Positions 1 to 10,185 of a stretch of 64,000 nt of DNA are shown here, piece after piece (the stretch's first letter is position 1; every line of letters begins with the position of its first letter). This DNA is from Caballeronia hypogeia. Lineage in GTDB: Bacteria; Pseudomonadota; Gammaproteobacteria; Burkholderiales; Burkholderiaceae. Under the pieces are notes generated by a model that saw only the letters and a program-made list of their open reading frames with translations, was not told where the DNA came from and did not search any database. A program made the translations under genes and the position numbers. The stretch spans positions 62,001-126,000 of the forward strand of contig NZ_FCOA02000006.1 in the NCBI RefSeq assembly GCF_001544875.2, read 5' to 3'.

Positions 1-1
1 C

Positions 2-340
2 GATGCCGTGCCCTATTCCGGAAGTCAAACGGGATATTCGAACTGGGAGCTTTCGAGCGAACGCGCGAATGCGGCAAGACGTGCGCTGGTTGCCGGCGGC
101 ATGAAGGAAAGCAAGGTGCTGCAGGTTCGGGGCCTCGCGGATGTGCTGCCGCTCAACAAGGAAGTCGTCGATGAACCTACGAATCGGCGCATCAGTATTC
201 TCGTGTTGAACAAGGCTGCGGAACAGGCGTTTTTCCGTGATGGCGGAAGAACGACCGTGGATGAGACGCGGCCGGTCGACAACGCGATTCCTGCGGCGGT
301 GTCGGCGAAGTCCAATGCGCCGGTGGCAGTGGTGAAGTAA
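2..340 (+). CDS. motB: MotB, flagellar motor stator protein (C-terminal part, cut by window edge)
   Basis: This is the peptidoglycan-binding OmpA/MotB domain end of a flagellar stator protein, which anchors the MotA/MotB proton channel to the cell wall. The reading frame is open from base 2, so the start lies outside the window; the first ATG inside (base 8) is internal. Visible family motifs are GYSNWELS followed by ERANAARR, and NRRISILVLNK near the end, all typical of MotB. A variable Ala/Val-rich tail ends at TAA 338-340. A hairpin terminator follows at once. MotA is expected upstream but is not visible. Identification is by recognised motifs, not by alignment. Confidence 0.9.
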   Translation, partial: DAVPYSGSQTGYSNWELSSERANAARRALVAGGMKESKVLQVRGLADVLPLNKEVVDEPTNRRISILVLNKAAEQAFFRDGGRTTVDETRPVDNAIPAAVSAKSNAPVAVVK

Positions 341-365
341 CGAACGGTCGATGTTATCGAGAACG

Positions 366-398
366 AGCGTCATGTCCAACAGGCATGACGCTTTATTC
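366..398 (+). terminator. Intrinsic terminator after motB
   Basis: A perfect 9-bp inverted repeat, AGCGTCATG at 366-374 and CATGACGCT at 384-392, closes a 9-nt loop and runs into a T-rich stretch (TTATTCATTT). It sits 25 bp after the motB stop and would end the flagellar transcript. Its right arm overlaps the 3' end of the minus-strand remnant that follows. Confidence 0.75.
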
Positions 399-756
399 AT
401 TTAGCGTCGATACTCGCTTCGAAGATTCGGCCCGATGCACTCGGCGGCTTCTTTTTGATCGCGGACATGATCGCATCAGCCATGTCGCCGCTCACGGCCG
501 CTAGGGCCCGGCTCTGTGCGTCGACGAGCGCATCGTAGTCGTCGCCCTCGACGCGTTGAAGCACGACGGACCTTCCGTTGAGCACCTTGTCCTGACCGGG
601 CGTCAGTATCGACCACGAAACGGACAGCGCGACGGCCGAGCCCGGCATGGAGTCGAACGCGCGCACGTTGATCGCCAGGCGGACGACCGGCCTGTCCGTC
701 GTCTGTGCATTAGTCGAAACCAGCGAATCGCGAAACAGCCCCTTGAGATCCAGCCT
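397..756 (-). pseudogene. Remnant of PqiC-like ABC-transport auxiliary lipoprotein (C-terminal half only)
   Basis: The minus strand reads about 119 codons ending at the TGA 397-399. The sequence resembles the C-terminal half of PqiC/YmbA-type lipoproteins (DUF330), which assist MCE-type lipid transport at the outer membrane: a beta-rich segment around LSVSWSIL, then a helix with QSRALAAVSGDMADAI, where the family ends. Upstream the frame is closed by a stop at 757-759, and there is no signal peptide, lipobox or N-terminal half. The only in-frame start is an internal GTG at 664-666. I read it as a 5'-truncated gene. Its broken end coincides with the broken 5' end of the plus-strand DUF3313 remnant, suggesting one deletion joined the two. 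Confidence 0.6.
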
Positions 757-1333
757 TCAGCAGACCCAGGATCCCAACGGAGAGACATTCCTGAGATACG
801 TCAATCCCAGGCTCAGCCCCGCGAACTACAGCGCAGTCATGGTCGAGCCGATTTCGATGTACCCGACAGCCGAGCCAGGCGATCAGTTGAGTCAGGCGAC
901 GATCGACCAGATTCGCAGTTGCGGCACGACTTGCCTGAGACAGGCCATAGGTTCGAGAGTACGCGTCGTGGAAGCGCCCGGCGCGCGCGTGGTCAAGCTG
1001 CAAGTGGCCGTAACCGGCGTCGCCAATACGGCGGAGGGGCTCAAACCTAACCAGGTCGTACCCATGGCCTTCGTCGCGACCATGGCGGTCAATAGTGTCG
1101 CGGGCGCGCCGCAGATGGCGAAGCTGCTCGTCGATGCGCTCGCGACAGACAGTCGTGCGCACGCATACCGGCGAGCGCTTGCCGCGCGTCGTATCGAATA
1201 CGCCGGTGATCACGTTTGAGCGGTCAAGCCGATCATGGACGACTGGTGCGACTCCGTCTCGAAGTCTGTCGCACAATTCGTCAAGCGCTCGATAGCGGGC
1301 GCAAGCCTGTTCGATACCGAGCTGCCAGCGTGA
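735..1333 (+). pseudogene. Remnant of DUF3313 lipoprotein, truncated and with an internal stop
   Basis: From about base 745 the plus strand encodes a DUF3313-type segment: DPNGETFLRYVNP, then SANYSAVMVEPISMY-like and RVVEAPGARVVKLQVAVTG. DUF3313 proteins are secreted lipoproteins of unknown role. The signal peptide and N-terminus are missing. Around 1150-1210 the best-matching frame changes (a TGERL-type stretch is in another frame), and the original frame meets a TGA at 1217-1219. The plausible C-terminus, PIMDDWCDSVSKSVAQFVKR onward, resumes after that stop and ends at TGA 1331-1333. The exact indels are uncertain, but the gene cannot give an intact protein. Its 5' break abuts that of the PqiC-like remnant. 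Confidence 0.55.
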
Positions 1334-1872
1334 CACATGACGCCGCCAATGTGATCCTGCTCGATCGCACGCTGGCGCGCTATGGGCCGCAGACCGGGGA
1401 GATTCGGGCCATGCTGAAGCAGGCTGTCACCGTGGCGGTCCAGCAGGTGGCATCGGGGGAACCTGCGCAACTGGCGAGGCTGCACAGCCCCGAGGCCCTT
1501 GCACGGGCGGAATTTATCGAGCGCAAACTCAAGGAACTCTCGCCCCTGAACGACATGCAGCGCAGCTTGCAGACTCGCGCGATCGAGCTGGCCGACAACG
1601 CGCTGGCCGTACGCGAACTGGGCTTGCTGGAGGGAACGGGGGCGACTCCCAACGCACGGCTGCTTACACTCGTGTTCTGGCTGTGTATTATCTTTGGTGC
1701 GTTCGGACTGTTTACGCCAGCAAATGCGACGGTCACCATCGCTTTGTTTCTCGGCGCGCTGTGCACGTCCATCGCGATCTTCCTGATTCTGGAATTGAAT
1801 ACGCCACTCGATGGTCTGGTGACAGTATTGCTGTCGCCGATGCGCGAAGCAATCGCGGTCCTTGGCCACTAG
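1330..1872 (+). pseudogene. N-terminally truncated DUF4239 (bestrophin-like) membrane protein
   Basis: Family-like sequence starts at about codon 1334 (HDAANVILLDRTLARYGPQT) and continues to TAG 1870-1872. DUF4239 proteins usually carry two transmembrane helices before this point and two after. Only the second pair is present here (LTLVFWLCIIFGAFGLF and VTIALFLGALCTSIAIFLI). The longest open frame begins at 1216, but its first ~38 codons are out-of-frame translation of the preceding DUF3313 remnant. A GTG at 1330 with no convincing ribosome site is the only start near the conserved part. It is probably a dead gene, although a short two-helix product cannot be excluded. Confidence 0.6.
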
Positions 1873-1929
1873 CGGCGAAACGATGTCATCCTCAATCCTC
1901 AGGCAGGCGCGCCGCCAAGGAGACAAGAC

Positions 1930-4662
1930 ATGTGTGCTGCGATCGCCGATGCGACCGAAGAACAAAAGCGCCTCAATGACGCACGTGTCGCGCAGATCCC
2001 GTGGAAGAAGTGGGGACCATACCTCAGCGAACGACAATGGGGAACGGTACGCGAAGACTACAGCGACAACGGCGACGCCTGGAATTACTTCACGCATGAT
2101 CATTCCCGCTCGCGCGCCTACAGATGGGGAGAGGACGGACTCGGCGGATTGTGCGACGACCAGCAGCAGTTGTGCTTTGCGCTTGCGCTCTGGAACGGGC
2201 GCGACGCGATCCTGAAGGAACGTCTCTTCGGCCTGACGAATAGCGAAGGCAATCATGGCGAGGACGTGAAGGAATACTACTTCTACCTCGACAGCACGCC
2301 GACGCACTCGTACATGAAATATCTGTACAAGTATCCGCAGCAAGAATATCCGTACGCGAATCTGGTCGAGACCAACCGTGGACGATCGCGCAACGAACTC
2401 GAATACGAACTGCTCGATACCGGCGTCTTCGACGACGACCGGTATTTCGACGTGTTCGTGGAGTACGCGAAGGCAGGTCCGGAAGATATCTTCGTGCGCA
2501 TTTCCGTGCATAACCGTGGCGCAGAGGAAGCGCAATTGCAGCTTTTGCCGACGCTATGGTTTCGCAATACCTGGTCGTGGGGGCTGGACGATCGCAGACC
2601 GTCGCTAAGTGAAGCCGGCGCCGGCGTCATTCGCGCGACGCATCACGAACTGGGCGAATACTGGCTCCATTGCGATGGCACAGCAGAACTGGTCTTCACG
2701 GAAAACGAGAGCAACGCACAACGTCTGTGGAATCAGCCGAACGAGTCGCCTTATGTGAAGGATGCCTTCCACGCGTATGTGATCGCGGGACGGCGCGACG
2801 CCGTCAATCCCGCAAGGACGGGCACCAAGGCCGCGGCTCGATATGTGTGCGACGTGCCGGGCGGAGGTAGCGCGACCATCCGCTTACGTCTGACGGCAAG
2901 CGCGCAGAATCGGGATCATGCCTTCGACGCCTTCGAGCGAACCTTCGCGGACCGTATCGCCGATGCGGACGCGTTCTACGATCGCGTCGTCCCGAAGTCA
3001 CTGAGCGAAGACAAGCGCCGGGTGCACCGCCAGGCTCTGGCAGGCATGTTGTGGGGCAAGCAGTACTACTACTTCGACCTGGAACGGTGGCTGCGCGAGC
3101 ACCAGAGCCACCCTTTGCTCGGAGCGGCCCGAAATAACGTGCGCAATGCCGAGTGGTTCCACATGCTGAATGCCGACGTGATCTCGATGCCCGACAAGTG
3201 GGAATATCCGTGGTACGCGGCCTGGGACCTGGCGTTTCATACGATTTCGCTGGCGCTCGTCGATTTCGATTTCGCCAAGGAACAGTTGCTGTTGATGTTG
3301 CGCATCCTGTATGTCCATCCGAGCGGCCAGATTCCGGCCTATGAGTGGAACTTCAGCGACGTCAATCCACCGGTGCATGCCGCCGCCACGCTCTGGCTCT
3401 ACAAGTACGAGAAAGCGCTGGGACGTTCCGACCCGCGCTTTCTCGAACGCTCGTTTCAGGGCTTGATGCTCAACTTCAACTGGTGGGTGAACCGAAAGGA
3501 CCCTTCGGGCCGCAACGCGTTCGCGGGTGGCTTCCTCGGCCTCGACAACATTGGCGTGTTCGATCGCAGCGCGCAGCTTCCCACGGGCGGCTCGCTCGAA
3601 CAGGCGGACGGCACCGCGTGGATGGCGTTCTATTGCCAGAGCATGCTCGAGATGGCGATCATCCTCGCCGAGTACGACCCGATGTACGAGGAGATCGCCT
3701 TCAAATTCGTGCAGCATTTCATGTGGATCGCCTACGCGATGGACCGGCGTGGCGAACATCCGGACGAGATGTGGGACGAGCAGGACGGCTTCTTCTACGA
3801 TCTGCTCCGGCTGCCCGACGGCCAGACCATGCGCCTGAAGGTGAGATCGATGGTCGGCTTGCTGCCGCTGTGCGCATCCACGGTGTTCGAAGCCGATGCC
3901 CTCACGCGCTGTCCGAAACTGCTGGAGCTAATCACGCAATTCCGACAGCGTTACCCCGAGCTGCTCGCCCACGTCGCGCCGACGGACGCCGGCTTCATCG
4001 GCCATGGAGACAGAAGGCTCCTGTCGATCCTGAACAAGCGCAAACTCGAACGCGTACTGGGCTACCTGCTCGACGAAAAAGAGTTCCTCGGGCCGCATGG
4101 CATTCGCTCGCTCTCTCGCCATCATCTCGACCATCCCTACGTGCTCAACATCGGCGGGCTCGATTACTCGGTGCAGTATCTGCCCGCCGAATCGAACACC
4201 GGGATGTTCGGCGGAAATTCCAACTGGCGCGGTCCGGTCTGGATGCCGGTGAATCTCTTGATCATCAGGGCGCTGATGAATCTCTACGGCTTCTTCGGCG
4301 ACGAGTTCAAGGTTGAATGCCCGACCGGATCAGGACGGCATATGACTCTGTTCGAAGTGGCGCAAGAGATCGTCCGCCGGCTGACGGGCACGTTTCTGCG
4401 TGACGCAGACGGGAGACGCCCCGTCTACGGCGGGACGGACAAGTTCCAGAACGATCCGCACTGGCGTGACCTGATCCTGTTCTACGAGTATTTTCACGGC
4501 GACAACGGCGCGGGACTTGGCGCCAGTCACCAGACGGGCTGGACAGGCCTCGTCGCACCGCTGCTGGACCTGTTCGGACGTATCGACGCCCGAAGCGTCC
4601 TGGAAAGCGATCGCTGGCGCGTCATGGCCGGCGTTGTCGGTCAGCAGGACGGGCAAGCATGA
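1930..4662 (+). CDS. GH63-like glucosidase (MGH1-like glycoside hydrolase), 910 aa
   Basis: This is a large soluble (alpha/alpha)6-barrel glycoside hydrolase of the bacterial GH63/mannosylglycerate-hydrolase-like group, usually annotated 'glucosidase'. An N-terminal beta-sandwich region ([32 protein letters not shown]) precedes a barrel with the typical stretches [41 protein letters not shown] and [13 protein letters not shown]. The acidic residues in the WDLAFH and EWNFSD stretches are likely to lie in the active site. There is no signal peptide, so it is cytoplasmic. The ATG at 1930 follows AAGGAGACAAGAC, a good ribosome site. The natural substrate is unknown; an alpha-glucoside compatible solute or storage glucan is plausible. 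It converges on mntH with an 11-bp gap. Confidence 0.85.
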   Translation: MCAAIADATEEQKRLNDARVAQIPWKKWGPYLSERQWGTVREDYSDNGDAWNYFTHDHSRSRAYRWGEDGLGGLCDDQQQLCFALALWNGRDAILKERLFGLTNSEGNHGEDVKEYYFYLDSTPTHSYMKYLYKYPQQEYPYANLVETNRGRSRNELEYELLDTGVFDDDRYFDVFVEYAKAGPEDIFVRISVHNRGAEEAQLQLLPTLWFRNTWSWGLDDRRPSLSEAGAGVIRATHHELGEYWLHCDGTAELVFTENESNAQRLWNQPNESPYVKDAFHAYVIAGRRDAVNPARTGTKAAARYVCDVPGGGSATIRLRLTASAQNRDHAFDAFERTFADRIADADAFYDRVVPKSLSEDKRRVHRQALAGMLWGKQYYYFDLERWLREHQSHPLLGAARNNVRNAEWFHMLNADVISMPDKWEYPWYAAWDLAFHTISLALVDFDFAKEQLLLMLRILYVHPSGQIPAYEWNFSDVNPPVHAAATLWLYKYEKALGRSDPRFLERSFQGLMLNFNWWVNRKDPSGRNAFAGGFLGLDNIGVFDRSAQLPTGGSLEQADGTAWMAFYCQSMLEMAIILAEYDPMYEEIAFKFVQHFMWIAYAMDRRGEHPDEMWDEQDGFFYDLLRLPDGQTMRLKVRSMVGLLPLCASTVFEADALTRCPKLLELITQFRQRYPELLAHVAPTDAGFIGHGDRRLLSILNKRKLERVLGYLLDEKEFLGPHGIRSLSRHHLDHPYVLNIGGLDYSVQYLPAESNTGMFGGNSNWRGPVWMPVNLLIIRALMNLYGFFGDEFKVECPTGSGRHMTLFEVAQEIVRRLTGTFLRDADGRRPVYGGTDKFQNDPHWRDLILFYEYFHGDNGAGLGASHQTGWTGLVAPLLDLFGRIDARSVLESDRWRVMAGVVGQQDGQA

Positions 4663-4673
4663 AAGGACCGATT

Positions 4674-6005
4674 TCAGCCCACCCACTCGCCTACCGTCTG
4701 CACCACCAGCCAGACATTCGCCGCGCTGATCACCGCAAACAGCGCCCACGCAACGAGCTTCATGTGGGGCTTGTTGGCGAACGTCCCCATCAGCGCACGA
4801 TCGCTCGTCATCCGGATCAGCGGATAAAGCGCGAACGGCAGTTGCAGACTCAGCACGACCTGACTCGCCACGAGCAGCTTGCCCACCGCGCCGTTCCCCA
4901 GAACATAAACCCCGATCAACGCCGGCACCAACGCAAGCGCCCGCGTGATGAACCGCCGCTGATAGCAAGGAATCTTGAGCTGTAGAAACCCTTCCATGAT
5001 GACCTGGCCGGCAATGGTCCCGGTGAACGTCGAACTCTGACCTGACGCGAACAACGTCACTGCAAACAGAATCGCCGCCAGCCCTGTCCCGACAATGGGC
5101 GCAAGCAACTTATAGGCATCCTCGATCTCGGTGACCTGCGTATGTCCCGTCGCATGAAACGCGGATGACGCGAGAATCAGGATCGCCGCATTGATCAGCA
5201 GCGCGAGAATGAGCGAAACGATCGTATCGAGCCGTGACAGATTGATGGCCGATGCAAGGCTCCTGACATCGCGCCTGACTACCCGCGTCTGCACGATCGA
5301 CGAATGCAGATAGAGGTTATGCGGCATCACCGTCGCGCCGAGAATGCCGATCGCGAGATAAAGCGGCTCACGATCGCTCAACGCGTGAATCGATGGCACA
5401 AGGCCCGCCGCAACCGAAGGCCAGTGCGGCTTCACCAGCACGAGCTCGACCACATATCCCAAGCCGATGGTCGCGATGAGCCCGAGCATGATCGCCTCAA
5501 GATCGCGAAAGTTCTTGCCCTTCAATCCGAGCACGATGAGCGTGTCGAAAGCGGTGAGCACGACGCCCCAGATCAGCGAAACGCCGAACAGCAGGTGAAA
5601 CGCGAGCGCCCCGCCTAGCACTTCGGCCAGATCGCACGCGACGATCGATAACTCCGCGAGCAACCACTGTATGTTCGCGACCGGCTTCGCATAGCGCTCG
5701 CGCGATAACTGCGCGAGATCCTTTCCGGTAACGATGCCGAGCCGCATCGACAGACATTGCAACACCATTGCCGCGAGACTCGACAGCACGACCACGAAGA
5801 GCAGGCTGTTTCCATAACGCGACCCGGCTTCGATATCCGTCGCCCAGTTGCCGGGGTCCATGTAGCCGATGGAAATCAGCAACCCTGGACCCGCGAACTG
5901 CAACAGCTTCTTCCAGAGCGGTGCACCCGGCGAGACGGCGACCGAGCCTTTGACTTCGGACGGACAGAACGGCGCGGTGGCGGTAGTCGGCAGTTTGAAC
6001 GGCAA
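4674..6005 (-). CDS. mntH: NRAMP-family Mn2+/Fe2+ transporter MntH
   Basis: Proton-coupled divalent metal importer of the inner membrane, 443 aa, with about 11 hydrophobic helices. Both signature metal-binding motifs are present: DPGN in the first helix (residues 50-53, GYMDPGNWATDIEAG) and MPHN in the sixth helix (about residue 227, GATVMPHNLYLHSS). The apparent start is a TTG at 6003-6005 with AGGA about 9 nt upstream; no ATG lies between it and the first helix. It stands alone and converges on the glucosidase gene. I could not see a convincing MntR or Fur site in the 265-bp upstream gap. Confidence 0.93.
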   Translation of the reverse strand: MPFKLPTTATAPFCPSEVKGSVAVSPGAPLWKKLLQFAGPGLLISIGYMDPGNWATDIEAGSRYGNSLLFVVVLSSLAAMVLQCLSMRLGIVTGKDLAQLSRERYAKPVANIQWLLAELSIVACDLAEVLGGALAFHLLFGVSLIWGVVLTAFDTLIVLGLKGKNFRDLEAIMLGLIATIGLGYVVELVLVKPHWPSVAAGLVPSIHALSDREPLYLAIGILGATVMPHNLYLHSSIVQTRVVRRDVRSLASAINLSRLDTIVSLILALLINAAILILASSAFHATGHTQVTEIEDAYKLLAPIVGTGLAAILFAVTLFASGQSSTFTGTIAGQVIMEGFLQLKIPCYQRRFITRALALVPALIGVYVLGNGAVGKLLVASQVVLSLQLPFALYPLIRMTSDRALMGTFANKPHMKLVAWALFAVISAANVWLVVQTVGEWVG

Positions 6006-6270
6006 TTTATCGATCCTGGTGCAAGAGATAGGTCAGGGCAATATGCAACGCGCGCCTCGCTTACAGAACGCCTCAAGCGCGCGAGTCTATCACCGGCCAT
6101 GCAGCTTTACAGACAGCCTGGATAGCCTTCAAAGCTCATTCAACGCTCGCTCCATTCTGACCAGTGCGCCATGCGCTCGACAGCATGTCGTCACGGTACG
6201 ACAAATAGAATCGTCAGCGTGGCGTACACGGTCCACGCCGCGCCGATTCAATCTTGTCAGGGAGTCCGCC

Positions 6271-6555
6271 ATGAAACTCGCACTAGGTATCGCCGCCATT
6301 GCCCTCGCCGCCGCGCCGCTTGCAGCACTCGCACAATCCGATGGCCTCACGCGCACCCAGGTCAAACAGGATCTGCAGCGCGTCGAGCAGGCAGGCTACA
6401 ACCCGTCCGAACGCGACACCTTCTATCCGAACGACATCCAGGCCGCCGAGGCCAAGGTCAGCGCGCAGAGCGCCTATGGCGGAGCCGCGCCGGAAGGCAC
6501 ATCCGCATCCGGCCGCACGATGTCCACCACGCCGCTCGGACAGACGCCGCAATAA
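6271..6555 (+). CDS. DUF4148 small secreted protein
   Basis: A 94-residue exported protein with a signal peptide (MKLALGIAAIALAAAPLAALA, cut after ALA). The mature part is the DUF4148 signature: LTRTQVKQDLQRVEQAGYNP, then a segment ending in AAEAKV. This family is abundant in Burkholderiaceae and has no known biochemical role. The start at 6271 is preceded by CAGGGAGTCCGCC, a good ribosome site; longer in-frame readings upstream lack one. It is monocistronic. Confidence 0.85.
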   Translation: MKLALGIAAIALAAAPLAALAQSDGLTRTQVKQDLQRVEQAGYNPSERDTFYPNDIQAAEAKVSAQSAYGGAAPEGTSASGRTMSTTPLGQTPQ

Positions 6556-6978
6556 CGAACGAACGCTCGTCATCCGATCCCCACACGAGACCCGCGCGGC
6601 TCCCGCCATGCGCGAATGATCCGCGCCGTCTCGCCCACCTTCGAATCCCTCGATCGCAGGCGTCCATCGCATGCCTGCCGGCTATCCGAACCTTGCTGCC
6701 GATGCAAAGCGTTACCCGCGCCCGGGCTCCGCTATTCCCGGCTCGTTCGAGCGAAGCGCACGGTCCTGTCCGCCCGCTTTCGCAAGCTTTCTTTCAAATT
6801 ACCTAATCTGACAGACGCGCCATATTCACGTCATATTGTCGTTGGCACCCGGCCATTACCATAGCGGCACGGATGGCGAATCGCCTGCCTTGTTCCGTCA
6901 TTGCGTCCCGCGCGCTGCATTCATCCCTGTAATCGTTGTCTTTGCCGCGCCCTTCCCCAGCATTCTCCGAACGACTCA
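6556..6978. other. 423-bp intergenic region upstream of the RND pump
   Basis: No gene-like frame is supported here on either strand. The stretch 6785-6860 is more AT-rich than its surroundings and probably carries the promoter of the efflux operon, but no clear -35/-10 pair or operator palindrome stands out. Confidence 0.4.
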
Positions 6979-9900
6979 ATGTGGATAGTCAACGTTGCGC
7001 TTAAGCGGCCCTACACGTTCATCGTGATGGCCATCATGATTCTGCTGGCAACGCCCTTCGTCCTCTTGACGACGCCAGTCGACGTGCTTCCCGAAATCGA
7101 TATTCCCGTCGTCAGCATCATCTGGAACTACACGGGCCTCTCCGCGCAGGACATGGCCAATCGCATCACGTCGGTCAACGAGCGCAGCCTCACGACCACG
7201 GTGAACAACATCGAGCATATCGAGTCGCAATCGCTGCAAGGCATTGCGATCATCAAGCTGTTCCTGCAGCCCACGGCAAACATCCAGACCGCGATCGCGC
7301 AGACGGTGGCCGTCGAGCAGGCGCAGTTGAAGCAGATGCCGCCGGGCGCGACGCCGCCGCTCGTCATCAGCTATTCGGCGTCGAGCATTCCGGTGATCCA
7401 GCTCGGTCTTTCGAGCCCGCGCCAGTCCGAACAGGACCTGAACGACACCGCGCTCAACTTCCTGCGCCCGCAACTCGTGACGATTCCCGGCGCGGCCGTG
7501 CCCTACCCTTATGGCGGCAAGACACGCCTGATATCGGTCGATCTCGACACGCGCGCGCTGCTCGCCAAGGGCTTGACGCCAACCGATGTCGTGCAGGCCG
7601 TGAACGCGCAGAACCTGATCCTGCCCACCGGCACCGCGAAGATCGGCCCGAAGGAATACACGATCAACATGAACGGCTCGCCTACCACCGTGGCGGGCCT
7701 CAACGACATTCCGGTGCGCACGATCAATGGCGCGACGACGTACCTGCGCGAAGTCGCGCACGTGCGCGACGGCTTCTCGCCGCAAACCAATATCGTGCGC
7801 CAGGACGGACGCCGCGGCGTGCTCATCTCGGTGCTGAAGAACGGCAACGCATCCACGCTCTCCATCGTCAACACGCTGAAGGATCTGCTGCCGCAAGCGC
7901 GTGCGTCGCTGCCGCCGGATCTGCATATCAGCGCGCTGTTCGATCAGTCGATCTTCGTGAAGGCTGCCGTGCAGGGCGTGGTGCGCGAGGCGCTGATCGC
8001 CGCCGCGCTCACCGCCGCGATGATCCTGCTCTTTCTCGGCAACTGGCGCAGCACCTGCATCATCGCGATCTCGATTCCCCTTTCGATCCTCTCGTCGCTG
8101 ATCGTGCTGCATGCGCTCGGGCAGACCATCAACATCATGACGCTCGGCGGTCTCGCGCTCGCGGTCGGCATTCTGGTGGACGATGCGACAGTGACGATCG
8201 AGAACATCGAGCGCCATCTGCATCTGGGCACGAACCTGCATGACGCGATTCTCGAAGGCGCGGGCGAAATCGCCGTGCCCGCGCTCGTTTCGACCCTGTG
8301 CATCTGCATCGTGTTCGTGCCGATGTTCTTCCTCACCGGCGTCGCGCGCTATCTGTTCGTGCCGCTCGCGGAAGCCGTCGTGTTCGCGATGCTCGCGTCG
8401 TACATTCTTTCTCGCACGCTGGTGCCCACGCTCGCGATGCTCCTGATGGGTCACGCCCACGCGCCCGAAGCCAAAGCGAAGCCCAATCTCTTCATGCGGC
8501 TGCATCACCGTTTCGATCGAGCATTCGAGCGCATGCGCGGCGCGTATATCGTCATTCTGTCGAGTCTGCTCGTGCGCCGGCGCAGGTTCGCCACGCTGTT
8601 CCTGGGCTTCTGCCTGCTCTCGGCAGGCCTCGTGTTCGTGCTCGGCGAAGACTTCTTCCCGACTGTCGATGCTGGCGACATCCGCATGCACATGCGCGCG
8701 CCGACCGGCACGCGTATCGAGGAAACCGCGCGTCTCGCCGACGAAGTCGAAAAGGTCGTGCGCCAGATCGTGCCGCAGGACGAGCTCGCGACGATCCTCG
8801 ACAACCTCGGCCTGCCCTACAGCGGCATCAATCTTTCGTACAGCAACGCGGGCACGATCGGCACGCTCGATGGCGATATTCAGGTCGCGCTCAAGCCCGA
8901 TCACGCGCCGACGCAAAAGTACATCGACGAATTGCGCAGGCTCTTGCCGCAGCGCTTTCCGGGCGTCGAATTCTTCTTCCAGCCGGCGGACATCGTCACG
9001 CAGATTTTGAACTTCGGTTTGCCCGCCGCCATCGACGTGCAGATTCAAGGTCAGAACGGACAGCAGAATTTCGAGGTGGCGAGCAAGCTGATGAAGCAGA
9101 TCCGCCTGATCTCCGGCAATGTCGACACGCACATCCAGCAGAAGCTCGACGAGCCCGCAATCGATTTGCAGATGGATCGCACGCGCCTGCAGCAACTCAA
9201 TCTCTCGGCGAGCAACGTCGCGCAGAACGTGCTGGTCTCGCTCTCCGGCAGCTCGCAGACGGCGCCCGGATTCTGGTTCAATCCGCGCAACGGCGTGGAA
9301 TACAACCTCGCGGTGCAGACGCCGCAGTATCAGATCTCATCGATCGACGAGCTCCTGCGCACGCCCGTGTCCGCGTCGAGCAACGGGCCGACGCAACTGC
9401 TCGGCAATCTCGTGCGCCTGTCGCCGCAACGTCAGTTCGCGATCGTCACGCACTACAACATCCGGCCCGTCATCGATCTGTTCGTGAGCGTCGAAGGGCG
9501 CGATCTCGGCGGCGTGGCGCGGCAAGTGAATCATCTCGTCGACGAAGCGCGCAAGACGCTTCCGCGCGGCAGCCAGATCGTCGTGCGCGGCCAGGTCGAA
9601 ACCATGCGCACGTCGTTCTTCGGTTTGGGCGTCGGCGTGGCCATGGCGATCGTGCTCGTGTATCTGCTGATCGTCGTGAACTTCCAGTCGTGGGTCGATC
9701 CGCTCATCATCGTGAGCGCGCTGCCCGCCGCGCTCGCGGGCATCATCTGGATGCTCTTTCTCACCGGCACGCATCTCTCCGTGCCCGCGTTGACCGGCGC
9801 GATCATGACGATGGGCGTGGCCACCGCCAACAGCATTCTGATGGTCTCGTTCGCGCGGCAACGCCTCAACGCCGGCATGCCGCCGCTCACCGCCGCGCTC

Positions 9901-10164
9901 GAAGCAGGCGCGAGCCGTATCCGTCCCGTGCTGATGACCGCCTTCGCGATGATCATCGGCATGGTTCCGATGGCGCTCGGTCTCGGCGAAGGCGCCGAAC
10001 AGAACGCGCCGCTCGGCCGCGCCGTGATCGGCGGCCTGTTGTTCGCCACGGTTTCCACGCTCTTTTTCGTGCCGCTCGTCTTCGCGGGCATTCATGCGCG
10101 TCTCGCGCGTCGCGCCGCGCGCAAGAACCCGTCGCCAGATGACGGCCAAAACGGACAACACTGA
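6979..10164 (+). CDS. RND efflux transporter permease (inner membrane pump)
   Basis: A 1061-residue, 12-helix AcrB-like permease, the proton-driven core of a tripartite efflux pump. Hallmarks are the N-terminal helix and porter loop (VDVLPEIDIPVVSI), the helix-4 aspartate pair (ALAVGILVDDATVTIENIERH) and large periplasmic domains between helices 1-2 and 7-8. The ATG at 6979 is chosen because the first membrane helix begins right after it; upstream in-frame codons are Cys/Arg-rich and unlike the family. In the segment matching the AcrB lysine helix, the sequence is MGVATANSILMVSFA, so the proton-relay lysine appears to be alanine. It is the first gene of permease-adaptor-outer membrane factor, a less common order. 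Substrate unknown. Confidence 0.92.
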   Translation: MWIVNVALKRPYTFIVMAIMILLATPFVLLTTPVDVLPEIDIPVVSIIWNYTGLSAQDMANRITSVNERSLTTTVNNIEHIESQSLQGIAIIKLFLQPTANIQTAIAQTVAVEQAQLKQMPPGATPPLVISYSASSIPVIQLGLSSPRQSEQDLNDTALNFLRPQLVTIPGAAVPYPYGGKTRLISVDLDTRALLAKGLTPTDVVQAVNAQNLILPTGTAKIGPKEYTINMNGSPTTVAGLNDIPVRTINGATTYLREVAHVRDGFSPQTNIVRQDGRRGVLISVLKNGNASTLSIVNTLKDLLPQARASLPPDLHISALFDQSIFVKAAVQGVVREALIAAALTAAMILLFLGNWRSTCIIAISIPLSILSSLIVLHALGQTINIMTLGGLALAVGILVDDATVTIENIERHLHLGTNLHDAILEGAGEIAVPALVSTLCICIVFVPMFFLTGVARYLFVPLAEAVVFAMLASYILSRTLVPTLAMLLMGHAHAPEAKAKPNLFMRLHHRFDRAFERMRGAYIVILSSLLVRRRRFATLFLGFCLLSAGLVFVLGEDFFPTVDAGDIRMHMRAPTGTRIEETARLADEVEKVVRQIVPQDELATILDNLGLPYSGINLSYSNAGTIGTLDGDIQVALKPDHAPTQKYIDELRRLLPQRFPGVEFFFQPADIVTQILNFGLPAAIDVQIQGQNGQQNFEVASKLMKQIRLISGNVDTHIQQKLDEPAIDLQMDRTRLQQLNLSASNVAQNVLVSLSGSSQTAPGFWFNPRNGVEYNLAVQTPQYQISSIDELLRTPVSASSNGPTQLLGNLVRLSPQRQFAIVTHYNIRPVIDLFVSVEGRDLGGVARQVNHLVDEARKTLPRGSQIVVRGQVETMRTSFFGLGVGVAMAIVLVYLLIVVNFQSWVDPLIIVSALPAALAGIIWMLFLTGTHLSVPALTGAIMTMGVATANSILMVSFARQRLNAGMPPLTAALEAGASRIRPVLMTAFAMIIGMVPMALGLGEGAEQNAPLGRAVIGGLLFATVSTLFFVPLVFAGIHARLARRAARKNPSPDDGQNGQH

Positions 10165-10185
10165 CACCACCGCATCCCGACGAAC

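Noticed and set aside
6976-9195. 739-codon minus-strand open frame
   Set aside because: Antisense shadow of the RND permease with no recognisable domain.
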